From Mytilus californianus (taxonomy: Eukaryota; Mollusca; Bivalvia; Mytilida; Mytilidae), in contig NW_026262593.1 of the NCBI RefSeq assembly GCF_021869535.1, forward strand, positions 58,240,318 through 58,304,317: 64,000 bases of DNA, written 5' to 3'. The notes beneath the pieces are model-generated. The model saw only the letters and a list, made by a program, of their open reading frames with translations. It did no database searches and was not told where the DNA came from. This document shows positions 1 to 11,207 of the stretch, one piece after another (positions within the stretch are counted from its first letter, which is position 1; every line of letters starts with the position of its first letter). A program made the translations under genes and the position numbers.

Positions 1-1085
1 AAGCTTATCAATAAATTTACATAATGCTGAAAATAAACTGGGAAGATTACTTACCTAAAAAAGTAAGAAACTTAACCAAATATCTTTACAAAAACCATGT
101 TATCTGGGTTCAGAATACTGCCTGTACTCTCCTTTTTTAATTCTTCTGTTTATGACAAAAGTAATTTGAATTCCATATCTGAATTCATTTTTATAGTGCA
201 TTTTTTGTATATTATGTTCCTCGGTTAATCCAGATAAGTGGGTTGTGTAGCAGCGGATGGCATGGAATAGACTGCTAAAAATACTAATTCAACAAGGCTA
301 CATTCAACTGGCATTTTACTCCCTCTCATACGTTCTTAGCATTGCATATCAATGAGAAATGTCCAATAGTATGACATAATTTTGTTCTTGAGTCTTTTAT
401 TAGAGATCTTTGTGAACGAGTTATATCCCTTTGGCTTATATTACGCTTTACCAGGGCAGCAACTTGTGTTTGTCTTGTTAAGAGCCAGTCTACAATTGGC
501 AAAAGAAAACAAGGGAAGAAGTGTGTAAAAGCAGAATCAAATCGGTAATTTGCAAATCGACTATTTGGTTAAATTGCCTTTTATCATTGACGTTTACCCC
601 GCATTTTGATACTTCAAAACATCTATTTTATCTTGACTTTAATACGAAGAGTAGGCGAATACTATTACACGCTGTCCTATGAAAGAGATTTGTAATTAGA
701 CAGGCATCTGAATATTTGAATCCAAATGGAAGCTATAAATAACAAAAAACGGAAATTGTTTAATTGATATTCTAATAATTTTTACAATTAACGACTATTC
801 TTTTTATTATTTTTTTTATGCTTGCATAATGTATTGTAACGCCTTTGTGGCATATTGAAACTTATTGTCAATAATGTTAATAAATAATTACTGTTTTTAG
901 AATAAGAATCTTAATTCATTTCGTTGATTAAATTACATGAGAAATCAAATCCTCTGCCTGGCATTTACCTTATTCCGTTTCCTGTTGTGGTTTCAAATAA
1001 AATGCCCATAGAAAAAATAGTGATTTCTTTAAGATATCAGCATAAAACAACCTAAATTTTGCAACTACTGAGACTATTTTACATT
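1..1085. other. AT-rich non-coding, nothing recognised
   Basis: No open frame, RNA gene or repeat that recurs elsewhere in the window was recognised here. The first six bases are AAGCTT, a HindIII site. Confidence 0.5.
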
Positions 1086-1098
1086 TCCATACTTTTAT

Positions 1099-1361
1099 TT
1101 ATTTATTAATTTTTTTGGTGTTTTAACGCCACTTTTAGGCGCCGCTTTTGGGCTATTTCGTGGCGGCCAGTTTTTATTGGTGGAGGAAGCCGGAGTGCCC
1201 GGAGAAAACCGCCGACCTTCGATAGGAAAACTGACAATCCTAGGCAATTAAGATTGGAGTCGAGTGCACCCGCACGAGCGGGGTTCGAACTCACAACCTC
1301 AGTGTTGACTGGCTAGTGATTACAGTAGTAACTGCTTAGAACACTCGGCCACCGAGGCCCC
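1099..1361 (-). mobile_element. tRNA-derived SINE, near full length (copy S1)
   Basis: On the minus strand it starts GGGGCCTCGGTGGCCGAGTG, which contains a pol III A box, followed by a B box (GAGTTCGAACCCC) and then a conserved body ending in a short A/T-rich tail. A perfect 13-bp duplication (TCCATACTTTTAT) flanks it at 1086-1098 and 1362-1374, the mark of LINE-driven insertion. It is nearly the same as the copy at 4692-4954 but its tail is AATAA-like rather than CAAT-like. It has landed next to a family A repeat. The 62-codon frame inside it is incidental. SINE identity is seen directly; I do not assign a named subfamily. Confidence 0.9.
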
Positions 1362-1390
1362 TCCATACTTTTATATACGTTTTGAAATCA

Positions 1391-1530
1391 ATCTCATAAG
1401 TCGAAGACAAACTGACAACGTCGTGACAAAGAAAAAAAAACAACCAAACGAAAAACAACAGTCTACAAAACATAAGGTATAAAACTAAACACCAGAACCA
1501 AAACCCGGGAAGGGTGGGAGTCTCAGGTAA
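1391..1530 (+). repeat. Dispersed repeat family A (copy A1, partial)
   Basis: Family A is a non-coding dispersed element of unknown class. Its recognisable order is: an AGAGGCGAAAGATACCAAAGG-like start, a short ATAAGTCGAA motif, ATAAACTGACAA, a CATGGCAAAAA tract, AAAGACAAACAACAG, CTAAAGACTGAGCAACACGAA, then a CTCAGG...CTGCTCCAC segment. This copy begins at the ATAAGTCGAA motif, just beyond the S1 SINE, and stops soon after the CTCAGG motif. Confidence 0.6.
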
Positions 1531-1569
1531 ATAAACAAACATAGTTTGTCATATTTTGCATGTCTGGGA

Positions 1570-1710
1570 CTTTTATAGTCGACTCTACGGTATGGGTTTT
1601 TCTCATTGTTGAAGGCCGTATGGCTGCCTATTATTGGTTACATCCACTTCATTTGAACTGTGGTGGATAGTTTCTCATGCGATATCATACCACATCTCCT
1701 TATTTTTATA
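1570..1710 (-). repeat. Dispersed repeat family B (copy B1, end fragment)
   Basis: Family B in its plus sense begins AGAAGATGTGGTATGA, then CAATGAGACAACTCTCC, then TACGGCCTTCAACA, then CACCGAACAG...GGGCCCCAAAA, and ends with a CAACAAACGACAACCACTGAA segment. This minus-strand fragment keeps the first two blocks and the GGCCTTCAACAATG block in diverged form. Class unknown; no coding potential seen. Confidence 0.55.
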
Positions 1711-1947
1711 TAAGTAAATTACTGGTGCCTCGTATTCAGTGCAATTAATTAAGGGCGTTAAATACAAAATGGGCCGAAACGGATCAAATATCAGTATTAC
1801 CAAATGAATTTGTATTTATAAATACAATCAAATATATTAAACAGATAGAGAGACACCAAAGGAACAATCAAAAATCGAAGTCGAATCGAAGAAAAATAGA
1901 TTACCAAACAAATAATGGACACAAACACCACAATGCAAACCAAATAA

Positions 1948-2072
1948 TAGGGTGCTTATGTATAAAGAATAGAGAAAATGGCAAATAAAATAACGAAAAG
2001 AGAAAAAAAAAATGGCATAATAAATTAAAAAATAAAGTAATGAAAGAAATGAAAGACCCCATTCAGACCCTT
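1948..2072 (+). mobile_element. GAGG-type MITE, family C (copy C1, decayed)
   Basis: The left end (TAGGGTGCTTATG) is a worn form of the family C terminal repeat and the right end (CCCCATTCAGACCCTT) a better one. Between them are repeats of AAAGAATAGAGAAAATGG. No clear target-site duplication remains. Compare the perfect ends at 55328-55531. Confidence 0.6.
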
Positions 2073-2089
2073 ATATATTTGGTATATAC

Positions 2090-3050
2090 CTGTGAAGTCT
2101 ATGTTTAAAGCATGGGGATGTTTTAAGTTAGGAAATTATTTCTGTACGTGACACGTAAGCTCTAAATGAAAACTTTTATTCAAAAACTATACATATCTAT
2201 TGCATATTGTTTATCATTTTATGAATATTTGTATTTTTCATTGTATTTGCTACACCATAAGTATTGCATAAATAACAGTTAAGACGTACATTATTAACCA
2301 TATAAATTATTTATTACATAAGAGGACTGACACATCAAAGAAGTAATATTAAGCAAGTTTAGACGTATAAATTTGCTGCACTAGAAGTCTCTGTTGCATA
2401 TTGAATGCCAGTCTATTTACGCTTTACCAGACAAAAGTCTGCCTTTACATAATAATGCATCTAATTTTGACAAATTCTCTACTCAAATACCAGGAACTTT
2501 ATTGCAGTATTACATTATAGTATGCTAGTTTGGTAAAATACGACTTCATGTTGTCAAAAAGTACATAAACATTGTTTCAATTTGATTTTATGCTTCCCTC
2601 GGTTCATTTGCCCCTTGCATTAAATTGATATATTTGTGACTTTATGATTATCTATTTTATATCTTATATATGTATAGTAAACAGAGCAATGTTCTTTCAC
2701 AATATGATATAAGATACAAAGGTACAAAATACATCAACAAGTGTACATGAGAAATTGAACAAGCATTGGTACAAGCAAGAACCAGGACTAATACCACATT
2801 AAAACAAAATTTAAGTTAAAACGGTGTATATAATCACAGAAACCACTGTATATGCAGTATATAAAATAGACTGTGAATTTCATTCTCAAATATATCGACC
2901 TACTTTAAAGGATTGATATTGCAGATGTATAAAGGGCTATTCCTTTTTTATTTATTGGATCTGTAAAAGCGTAATGATACTTAAAGCGACAATTGTTTGC
3001 CATATAGCTACTCAAGTATCTATTTTTTATGTTGTAATGTTATACCACTG
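2090..3050. other. AT-rich non-coding, nothing recognised
   Basis: Very AT-rich single-copy-looking sequence. No frame, hairpin or repeat shared with the rest of the window was found. Confidence 0.45.
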
Positions 3051-3059
3051 TTTCAGGTT

Positions 3060-3292
3060 TGGGTGAAGGTTGGCGCCTGTTAAAACGTTTAAACCCGCTG
3101 TATTTTATGCATCTGACCTAAGTCAGGAGACTGTTGTTCAGTGGTTGTCGTTTGTTGGTGTGTTTCTCGTTTTTTTATATAGATTAGACCGTTGGGTTTC
3201 CTGTTTGATTTTACACTAGTCTTTTTGGGGCCCTTTATAGTTTGCTGTTCGGTGTGAGACAAGGCTCCGTGTTGAAGACCGCACTTTGACAT
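3060..3292 (-). repeat. Dispersed repeat family B (copy B2)
   Basis: On the minus strand this copy carries the middle and end of family B: the CAAAGTGCGGTCTTCAACAC block, CACCGAACAGCAAACTATA, GGGCCCCAAAAAGACTAGTG, and the CAACCACTGAACAACAGTCT block ending near a CTGACTTAGGTCAG-like motif. The start block is missing. The 67-codon frame across it has no coding signal. Confidence 0.7.
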
Positions 3293-3896
3293 TTTTTATT
3301 TTCCTGCACTTGTTGGTTACTTCTGTTGGTGGATTGTAAGTCCCCTAGGGTATCGTAAACCTAGGAGTCAATGCTTAACCACTGACATAACCGGCAGACT
3401 GTTTGATTGACTTCCATAAGAGGCATTTGCTTTTCATCAAAGCGATGAGTTAAACCAGTATGTGCTGCACCAAAACAATCACTTTTACAGCATTTTCTGT
3501 TCCAATACATCTATGAATCTAATGCAAAGACAAAATCACAAAACTAACTGTATGTTTATTTCTGCCATTCACACACAAAAACTGACGCCCCTTTTAGCAC
3601 CAGTTGTTATTTTTTTTACGTGTAGAATCTGCTAAACTCCCACGCAGGTGATTAAATAAACGTTCTGAATTACCGTATCCAATTAGAATAGACATACATG
3701 CGTAAATACTTTTTATAGATCTGCAAGACACAATTGTATGGTGCGCAGCAACGTTGGTATAAACACTATTTATTTTCCATTTCGGCCATAGAAGTTTGGT
3801 TATACATAAAAAAAAATTGACTTGATATTGCAAATATTGCCAACAACTCATTCATTTGACTACATTGAAACCTCAACTACAAAAACAACAAAATAT

Positions 3897-4075
3897 TATT
3901 GAACTCTTTATCCACTATTTTCTACATAAGGATATGGCTGTACCAAGTCAGAAATATGACAGTTGTTTTCTATTCGTTTAATGTGTTTGAGCTTTTGATT
4001 TTGCCATTTGATAAAGTACTTTCTGTTGTAAATTTCCTTTGGAGTTCGGTATTTTTGTTATTTTACTTTTTATTG
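3897..4075 (+). repeat. Dispersed repeat family D (copy D1)
   Basis: Family D has the order: CCACCATTTTCTACATAA, CTGTACCAAGTCAGGAATAT, GACAGTTGTTTTCC, GATGTGTTTGAGC, TTTTGATTTTGCCATTTGAT, GGACTTTCCGTTTTGAATTT, then a GGAGTTCGGTATTTTTGTTA end. Five copies lie in this window, all on the plus strand. This one starts at the ACTATTTTCTACAT block. The hydrophobic 66-codon frame here is low-complexity and is not conserved as a frame in other copies. Confidence 0.75.
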
Positions 4076-4099
4076 AACTCCACTAATGTTTTTATTTAA

Positions 4100-4680
4100 A
4101 GAAAGAAAAACTACAGGTAAAATATCGTTTAAAAACTAATAATATCGATTAATAGAAATCATGACATTACATTTTCTTTAAATACATATATTAATTTTTA
4201 ATATTTTTATGAAATGCTAGACTATAAATCAGTTTTTCGGTATACATACTTTGTGTCACGCGAATGGCGTACGCCTTACATCAAAGGCATATTTTTTTTT
4301 TTAATTATATTTGTTGTGTATATTTGATACACACCTGAATGCGTTCTAACTTTTACTATGCAGCTAAATGCTTTTAAATTGCAGTTCAAATAGATTATAT
4401 CATTCCCATTTTCTGTTAATGCTAATTTAAGTATTTCTGCGTAAATGGCGACAAAAAATATTAAAGGGAACAATTCAATGAAAAAAAAGCAAATCATAAT
4501 GGTCGAGAATAATGTTCCTCTATGAACAATCGTCCACAAGATCTCCATGTTGTTATACGTAATACCTGTACACTCATCTCGTTGTCCTTATACAGGATTA
4601 ATATTCCAAGTCTTTAAACGAAAACAAAACAGCTTCATATGTTTTTTTTGTTGTTAATATCGTAACAACTATCTCAGGCC
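4100..4680. other. AT-rich non-coding, nothing recognised
   Basis: No gene or shared repeat was recognised between the D1 repeat and the S2 SINE. Confidence 0.45.
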
Positions 4681-4691
4681 ACAAATGCCCA

Positions 4692-4954
4692 CTGGGGCCT
4701 CGGTGGCCAGGTGGTCTAAGTAGTTCTACTACTGTAATCACTAGCCAGTCAACACTGAGGTTGTGAGTTCGAACCCCGCTCGTGCGGGTGCACTCGACTC
4801 CAATCTTAATTGACTAGGATTGTCAGTTTTCCTATCGAAGGTCGGTGGTTTTCCCCGGGCACTCCGGCTTCCTCCACCAATAAAAACTGGCCGCCACGAA
4901 ACAGCCCAAATGTGGCGCTTAAAAGTGGCGTTAAAACACCAACAATCAATCAAT
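4692..4954 (+). mobile_element. tRNA-derived SINE, full length (copy S2)
   Basis: The head GGGGCCTCGGTGGCCAGGTG holds an A box near 4702-4715. The B box (GAGTTCGAACCCC) is at about 4765-4777. The body includes a CTTCCTCCACCAATAAAAAC block and a GGCCGCCACGAAA block, and the 3' end is a (CAAT)n-like tail. A perfect 12-bp duplication (CACAAATGCCCA) flanks it at 4680-4691 and 4955-4966. The clean duplication and intact boxes suggest a young insertion. The head resembles a Leu/Ser-type tRNA but is not a functional tRNA gene. The two short overlapping frames are incidental. Confidence 0.93.
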
Positions 4955-4966
4955 CACAAATGCCCA

Positions 4967-5400
4967 GAAAAATAGTTTTTCTTCTGAAATTTGCAAACTT
5001 CAGCATAAATATGCAACTTATTTCTATATTTTGTTCTGGCTTAGTTATTTTTCGATGAAGGTAGACAACCCAAAACATTTTATTATAATTTGTACAGTAG
5101 CATTACCCATAAAATGATTTATCTCACATTTTATTTTTGGTTAATTAGAGGTTTTTAATAAAAGTCATCAAATATCTAATTTTTCAGTCTATGTTTCAGC
5201 ACTTTTGTGATTACGTAAAATATCATTGATATGTTATTTTTTTGTGCATTAACTGTTTAAGAACTGTTTATTTATTCTAAAAAAACTAAGGTTTTCTACC
5301 CACAGGGCATTGATTTTCTTAGCCGTATTTTATAAAGCTTTCGGAATTTTCGGTTATACACGCGTCAACTTCGAATTTAATTTGGCCTTCCTACTGTAAT
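4967..5400. other. AT-rich non-coding, nothing recognised
   Basis: No gene or recurrent repeat was seen between the S2 SINE and the E2 repeat. Confidence 0.4.
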
Positions 5401-5492
5401 GATTCGAGTGCCACTGACGAGTCTTTTACAGACAAGACGCGTGTCTGGCGAACCAGATTATAAGCATGTTATCTTTGATGATTTTCTACTCT
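5400..5492 (+). repeat. Dispersed module E2 (copy 1)
   Basis: E2 reads CACTGACGAGTCTTTT, then GACAAGACGCGTGTCTGGCG, then a TATCTTTGATGATTTT end. Its centre is an imperfect palindrome around AGAC...GTCT. Six recognisable copies lie in the window, and three sit within a few hundred bases of a family D copy. Class unknown. Confidence 0.65.
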
Positions 5493-5551
5493 ATGTTCAG
5501 ATTGATTATACTTATCGTTGTCAATATAATGGAATTTGATGCGACTGTCAT

Positions 5552-5755
5552 ACAAGTGAGAGGTTTAGCTAGCTATAAATCCAGGTTCAATCCACCATTT
5601 TCTACATAAGAAAATGCCTGTACCAAGTCAGGAATATGACAGTTGTTATCCATTCGTTTGATGTGTTTGAACTTTTGATTTTGCCATTTGATATGGGACT
5701 TTCCTTTTTGAATTTTCCTCGGAGTTCAGTATTTTTGTGATTTTACTTTATACTA
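5552..5755 (+). repeat. Dispersed repeat family D (copy D2, longest)
   Basis: This copy has the upstream extension AAGTGAGAGGTTTAGCTAGC, also present at 29820, which marks the likely true 5' limit of family D. It ends at the usual TTGTGATTTTACTTT block. Confidence 0.75.
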
Positions 5756-5759
5756 CCGC

Positions 5760-6215
5760 ACCACATTACAAGTATATTTTGAATTTTACTGTTTTTTCAT
5801 TGGTTTGTATGATCTAAATGAGTTAACGAGTTTAAAACATGGATAGACTACTGTCGTCTATTATGTGTTATTATGTCTCATTAGAGTCCGTCTCCAAATA
5901 CAATTATAATTGTTGACATCCGTCTGTTCTCAATCTTTACTCATTAGAATACGTTTACAAACACTACGATATCATAATAAGCAATTATGTTCTTTAGTAA
6001 TTACGCCAATTTGTGGAAATACCTCTTATTTCGTGTTAATTTCTAATAGATAACAAACAAAACTTAACGAAGTCCCTAAATACGTCATTAACTTCAATGC
6101 TTGGCTTTGTAATTGTCACTGGATGTCAGTAACAGTTCGGCAGTTATTTTTACGGAAACGATTTCTACACTGAAGAACTAGTTATACATTTTGTAGTTAA
6201 GGAAAATTGTAAAAA
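5760..6215. other. AT-rich non-coding, nothing recognised
   Basis: No gene, RNA or shared repeat recognised. Confidence 0.4.
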
Positions 6216-6220
6216 TAAAT

Positions 6221-6430
6221 AAAGAGGTGGGAAATTCCTAGGAACATTCAAAACTCACTGGTCAAAGAGAAATTGACCACGTCATGCAAAAAAAAAAACG
6301 AAAAAATTACGAAAAGACAAACAAGTCCATAAAACACGTAATAGAATGATCTCAGGTGCTTCGGAAAGGTAAGCGGATCCTGCTCCACATGTGGCACCCA
6401 TCATCTTGTTCATGGTTATTACAAATTTAT
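6221..6430 (+). repeat. Dispersed repeat family A (copy A2)
   Basis: A diverged copy that keeps the CATGCAAAAAAA tract, GAAAAGACAAACAAGTCCA, CTCAGGTGCTTCGGAA, and the distal block CTGCTCCACATGTGGCACCC. Confidence 0.65.
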
Positions 6431-6997
6431 AGTATATCTAGCATGCTTTCTTCATATGAATCACACACGCCTGATAGGGAACATTGGTTTCGAGATTCCA
6501 CTTGATTTGGAGATTGACAACAGGGCAGGAATATATAGACTTTGACTTGTTTTTTTTTTATTTGTCTTGGAGCTTGTTACTTCTTCCCGTATTTTTACCT
6601 CCGATGTTCTGTTTTGCTTGACGTTCAGTATGTTAGCGTTGAAGTAATATTATGTGGTCGCAATGTATTGAAAAATTAAATATTCTAAATATTGGCTGAC
6701 CAACTGGACAAATCAGGACATGAGTACAAAGTAACATCAGGACATCGGTTAAGTTCGTCTTAAATCGGCATACCTTGAAAGAAAATAAGTAAATTTCAGC
6801 ATATTTGGTCATGGTTTTGATATTTTTTAGTGTATGTAAATTTCGAACATTTAGAATATTCTAGGCTTAGGGTGGTTCTCTCCTCCTTGCAACATACGGG
6901 TATCTTTAGCTTATCAAATGAAAAGACAGGTGAGGATCATCAGGATCGATGTGGTTCAGTTATCTTAAGGATGTCCGCTGCTGGCATTCAAAATAAT

Positions 6998-7272
6998 AAA
7001 TAGATATAAGAAGATGTGGTATGAGTGCCAATGAGACAACTCTCCATCCAAGTCAAAATTTATAAAAGTAAACCATTATAGATCAAAGTACGGTCTTCAA
7101 CAAGGAGCCTTGGCTCACACCGAACAGCAAGCTATAAAGGGCCCCAAAAAATTACTAGTGTAAAACCATTCAAACGGGAAAACCAACGGTCTAATCTATA
7201 TAAAAAACGAGAAACGAGAAACACTTATGAACCACATCAACAAACGACAACTACTGAACATCAGATACTTTT
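6998..7272 (+). repeat. Dispersed repeat family B (copy B3, near complete)
   Basis: It starts ATATAAGAAGATGTGGTATG and runs through all family B blocks to CAACAAACGACAACTACTGA. It is closely similar to 41320-41525 over most of its length, so both are fairly young. Confidence 0.8.
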
Positions 7273-7274
7273 AT

Positions 7275-7970
7275 AAATCACGTCATTTTTCATTGAAAAT
7301 GTCTGATATATCATTTTGTAATGTAAGATTTTTTTAAATTTAGATAAATACTTTTAGTGGATAAACATTTTTAATGACAGAATTTCAGAAAAGCCTGAGG
7401 AGTAACGAAATTTTCAATAAAAGTAAAAAAGGTGATATGAAACCATACTGAATAGTATCGAAGCGTTTATACTGTGTCGATTGGTATTGGCGTTAAAACA
7501 TAGTACTGTATTACCTTTAAAATATGTGTGAAATGTATCAATTTGTAACGAACATTATAATTAACTTTATCTGTATCTTTCTGCTCAGTGGTCAAAACTA
7601 TAAATCTTACAAGGTCCAATAAAGCACATCAGATAAGATAAACAACCGGTTAAAGAAGACAAAAAAAAAGTTTTAACTAACATAAATGGTTTCTTTGAAG
7701 TAAATAGATACAAAACATTTCGATTACTTGTTGAGGATATTTAAACTAAAGTATTACTTTCTTTTTGAAATGTCGATTACTTTTTTTTTTTTATAAATTA
7801 CGCTTATCAGTGGTATTTCTCTATCGTAATCATTATATAACATCCGAAGCAAATATTTTGATTTCTTTAATGTAAAAAAAACACAATTTATTCTTAGATA
7901 CCAAACGACATGCACAATAGAGAAAAACAGTGAGAAAATTCTTTACAATACAATAAACAGATGTTAAACA
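7275..7970. other. AT-rich non-coding, nothing recognised
   Basis: Apart from homopolymer A and T runs, nothing was recognised. Confidence 0.4.
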
Positions 7971-7973
7971 ATG

Positions 7974-8283
7974 TTAAGAATTGATCTAGATAGATATGTA
8001 GAAAAAAAGTCACGATGTTTTTGAAGCTGACTGCAACATGCATTTATCATCCTTACTGATAGATAAATTGAATAACTTCCAAGACAATGTAGAGATATAT
8101 TGTGTTCAACGTTAAATTATAAATATTAAGAATTGATCTTGAGAGTTATATAGAAAAAAGTCACGATATTTTACTGAAGCTGACTGCACATGCTTTTATT
8201 TTCATGCATAAAACATGCTTACTGAGAGATAAATTGAATCAATTCCAAGATAATGAAGAGCTATGTTGTGTTCAACATTAACT
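7974..8283 (+). repeat. Tandem duplication, period about 152 bp, two copies
   Basis: TTAAGAATTGATCT recurs at 7974 and 8126. Both units continue through AAAAAAGTCACGATRTTTT, GAAGCTGACTGCA, GAGATAAATTGAAT and end GTGTTCAACRTTAA. The second unit is a few bases longer. No coding frame is kept across both. Confidence 0.8.
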
Positions 8284-8397
8284 AAGAACATTGTCCTGTG
8301 TTTTCTTTTATATGAGATAATTTCCCAGGATTCTATGAACATGTTATCTTGTTACAATTGTATACTCTACACTTTCGTGCGTTATGTCAGAAAAAGG

Positions 8398-8398
<1 letters not shown>

Positions 8399-8424
<26 letters not shown>
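8399..8424. repeat. (AT)n microsatellite
   Basis: An uninterrupted run of about 13 AT units. Confidence 0.95.
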
Positions 8425-8428
<4 letters not shown>

Positions 8429-8934
8429 ATTCTACCACTGCATCGAGTATGATACGATATTTCTCCAACCTAGCTTTTTGAATACCCAAAGTTTAATTGT
8501 CTCGGGTGCATGATGTTTTAATGCTAGAGATACTGTGTTTGAATCTGTTTCTCTAATGATTTTTGGACGATAGGTAGACCCACTTTCTTTTTCTTTTCCA
8601 ATTATCTGCAAAAAGATGCGGTCTTTTTTCTAGGCGTCGTCAGGCACGGTATCAATTTTTGGTATTGCGTAACAGGAAAGCATGAAAATTTGACGTCATA
8701 TTTGATTTTCATTTATGAGATGTTTCCCTTTGAATATCACATGTAACTGCACTGAGAAACATACTTAATTGACTTTTATTTTGCACAAAATTGAAATAAT
8801 TTGTTGTTGTTATTTGGTATTATAGAGTTAAGTGCCTTTTCTGTGTTGATTTTAATATGCGTTCTTTTATGTAGATTTGGTTATTCTACTGATCGATAAC
8901 CTCGCCATTCAAAGTCTTTAGTTAATCCTTTTTT

Positions 8935-9150
8935 TTTCTTTTAAGGTATTCTGTGTTCATGGTAGATCTCTAATATTATATGTTTTATTTTTTTTTCTCA
9001 ACTCTATATACTCTCCGGCAGATTTGTAGCTTGACATGTTATCAAGTAAATACTCCTGTCTATTGTTGAAGACCATATGTTGACCTCTAGACTTATTTTG
9101 GTTTGCTAGAATGCGGTCTCATAGACATATATCATATCTCTTTTTATTAA
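8935..9150 (-). repeat. Dispersed repeat, B' variant (copy 1, diverged)
   Basis: B' resembles family B in layout: read on the plus strand it has TCTATTGTTGAAGACC followed by TGACCTCTAG, then a GTCTCAT...CATATCTC end. This copy is old and patchy. Confidence 0.45.
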
Positions 9151-9154
9151 AAAC

Positions 9155-10000
9155 CAAATATACCGCTACGTACCATAAGTATTTAAAAACCAAGTAGATT
9201 CAATAGATGACGTAATCATGAATAGACAATTCCTATTTTAATGATTTTCAATACTGGAAGTAACATCGGATCATAGATGATCATTACAAAATAAAAACAA
9301 TGCATTTAACAAGCATTGCTTTATTCATTAAAAAAATATTCACAACTGTTTTGTCTATCATATTTCGTCCAGTTTACATAACCTTGCGAGTCATGTTCTC
9401 TGTTTAATTGTAAAGTATATATTTTAACTCCTGTAACAACTTTAAGCCCGTATATTTATCAAGAATGTAACATTGAAAGCATGCATATGATGCATACCGT
9501 GTCGAAGCGTGTGTTAATTAGGGTTGAGAAGTAGTATGTTGCGTGAAATTGTGTGAAGCATTTTTTGCTATAAGACGTAACAATCAGTCATCTGCAATTG
9601 CATGGCAGTCGTGTTGTAATTTTTTATGGCGTCTTCTTTTGTTTTTGTTTAAATTACATTTATTTACTACCATGTTTTTAATAGCATTGTTGGTAGACAG
9701 ACCCGCCTGTTTGTCAATATTTTGGCATTGATTATTATAACTGGCGTCCAAATATATATTTTTCGTGATATCTTTTTTTAAAGAGGTTGCAATTCTGTGA
9801 TTCAGTTTTGATCTTTGCAGGTTTGGATATCCTTTCAACCTATTTCGATTGTAGCTTCGAATTATTCACCTTTCGTTCGCCGACCCTAAATTTGTTAAGG
9901 GCGTCTCTGGTGAAGGAAAGGAGAGGGTATGATGCGGCCATTTTTTTATCCATGAAATCGTCAAATTAAAACATATCATTACCTATCAAATAAAAGCTTT
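9155..10000. other. Non-coding, no feature assigned
   Basis: The stretch near 9830-9960 is slightly richer in G and C and lies directly upstream of the reverse transcriptase remnant. It could be more of the same decayed element, but I could not recognise protein blocks in it. Confidence 0.35.
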
Positions 10001-10007
10001 AAGCTCC

Positions 10008-10400
10008 AATTGTGAACTTTCTGTTTCTGTGTAGCAACATTCTAGATGCACCTACAAACGCATTATATATCTCCCAGTTGATATAATATTCCAGGGCTAG
10101 TGTTTCCTATCTTGATTTCCTTGATAGAGGCTTTGTGCTTGTACATGGAAGCTATTGCATCAAGGGTTCCTAGTGGTTAAGTTCAAGTCATCATTTTGAT
10201 GGATTTACAGACGCCTTCATGGTTTGGTTGACCTTTATAGAATATCTGTATCAAATGTTATACGAATATGTTCCACTTGTCGTAACCTCAATCCTGTCCA
10301 CTTTATCTCGGTCATTACCGAAAGCGACTAATTTTCTGAAAATTTACTTGCTTGAACAACACGACGTGTCCACATGTGTTGTGCTCAAACCCAAGCACAG
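10008..10400 (+). pseudogene. Degenerate reverse transcriptase C-terminal fragment
   Basis: Plus-strand translation of about 10010-10190 gives, in shifting frames with stops, blocks such as NFLFLCSNI, YISQLI, YSRASVSYLDFLDRG. From memory these match a block (CSNIP...YISQLIRYSRA...YHDFxDRG) found C-terminal to the RYIDDVL catalytic motif in a retrotransposon reverse transcriptase common in mussel genomes. Weaker similarity runs on through the CAACACGACG segment near 10358. The catalytic YxDD part, any endonuclease and the 5' end are absent, and several stops and frameshifts interrupt it, so it is a dead fragment. The clade is unsure, and the match is from memory without a search. Confidence 0.6.
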
Positions 10401-10604
10401 AATTCAAGATAGTATAACTTAAGTGTGTGAGTGTAGAACCACGTGCACCTTTTCTACACAAAAATAAAAAAAACAAAAACTAGCTAGGGAACACTTTTTT
10501 ATCGGGAGGATAACCTTAGACTTTAACAAATCTTATCTTTTGGAAAACTGAAAATAAGTAACAATGTTAAGTAATATCCTGTAAGTACAGAAACACTGGC
10601 TAAA

Positions 10605-10885
10605 GGCTTGTGCCACATTCTGTATGTGCCTCCTCTTAGTCAGGGGCCTGTAATTCAGTGGTCGTCTTTTGTTGCTGTATATCATTTTTGTATTTCGTTC
10701 ATTGTTTTTTTACATAAATCAGGTCGTTAGTTTTCTCGTTTGAATTGTTTTACATTTGTCATTTCGGGGCCTTTTATAGCTGATTTTGCTCAACGGTGAC
10801 CTAAAGTTATTAACTTTTATGCAATTTGGTCTCTGGTGGAGAGTTCTCTCATTGGCAATTATACCACATCTTCCTATTTTTATAT
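10605..10885 (-). repeat. Dispersed repeat family B (copy B4)
   Basis: A near-complete minus-strand copy. Read on the plus strand it has the CAGTGGTCGTCTTTTGTTG block, GGGGCCTTTTATAGCTGATT, TTTGGTCTCTGGTGGAGAGT, and ends CATACCACATCTT-like. The GGCCTTCAACA block is eroded. Confidence 0.75.
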
Positions 10886-11207
10886 TGATAATGATAAATC
10901 ATCGCTAATGCCAAAGCAATGCATATCTTTATATATATAAAACAAAGGTAGACAGTCGTGTATGAAATTAAATTAAAACATGCAGAATCAGCTATGTCGA
11001 AATCTCACTCAAAAAAGGGCAAAAGTTTCGAAAAGTCAGAGATATAGTTTTAAATACATTGAGAGCAAATAAGAAGTGATTATAAAAACATCAAAACGGT
11101 ATAAAGCGGACTCGTTTTTTTTTCAAGTTATTTTGCATGTTATTAAATGTTCCTATTATGGCCTGTACATGTTAAACGGACGTCTAACGCAGACATGTAA
11201 GTGTTTA

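Noticed and set aside
1..6. HindIII site at the first base as proof of a clone end
   Set aside because: Suggestive, but a 6-bp site at a window start can be chance.
3899..4099. 66-codon membrane-like frame (and its twin at 40080)
   Set aside because: Both are readings of dispersed repeat D; other D copies do not keep the frame.
4692..4780. Functional tRNA gene
   Set aside because: A and B boxes are present, but the sequence continues into a SINE body with a tail and target duplication; an acceptor stem was not evident.
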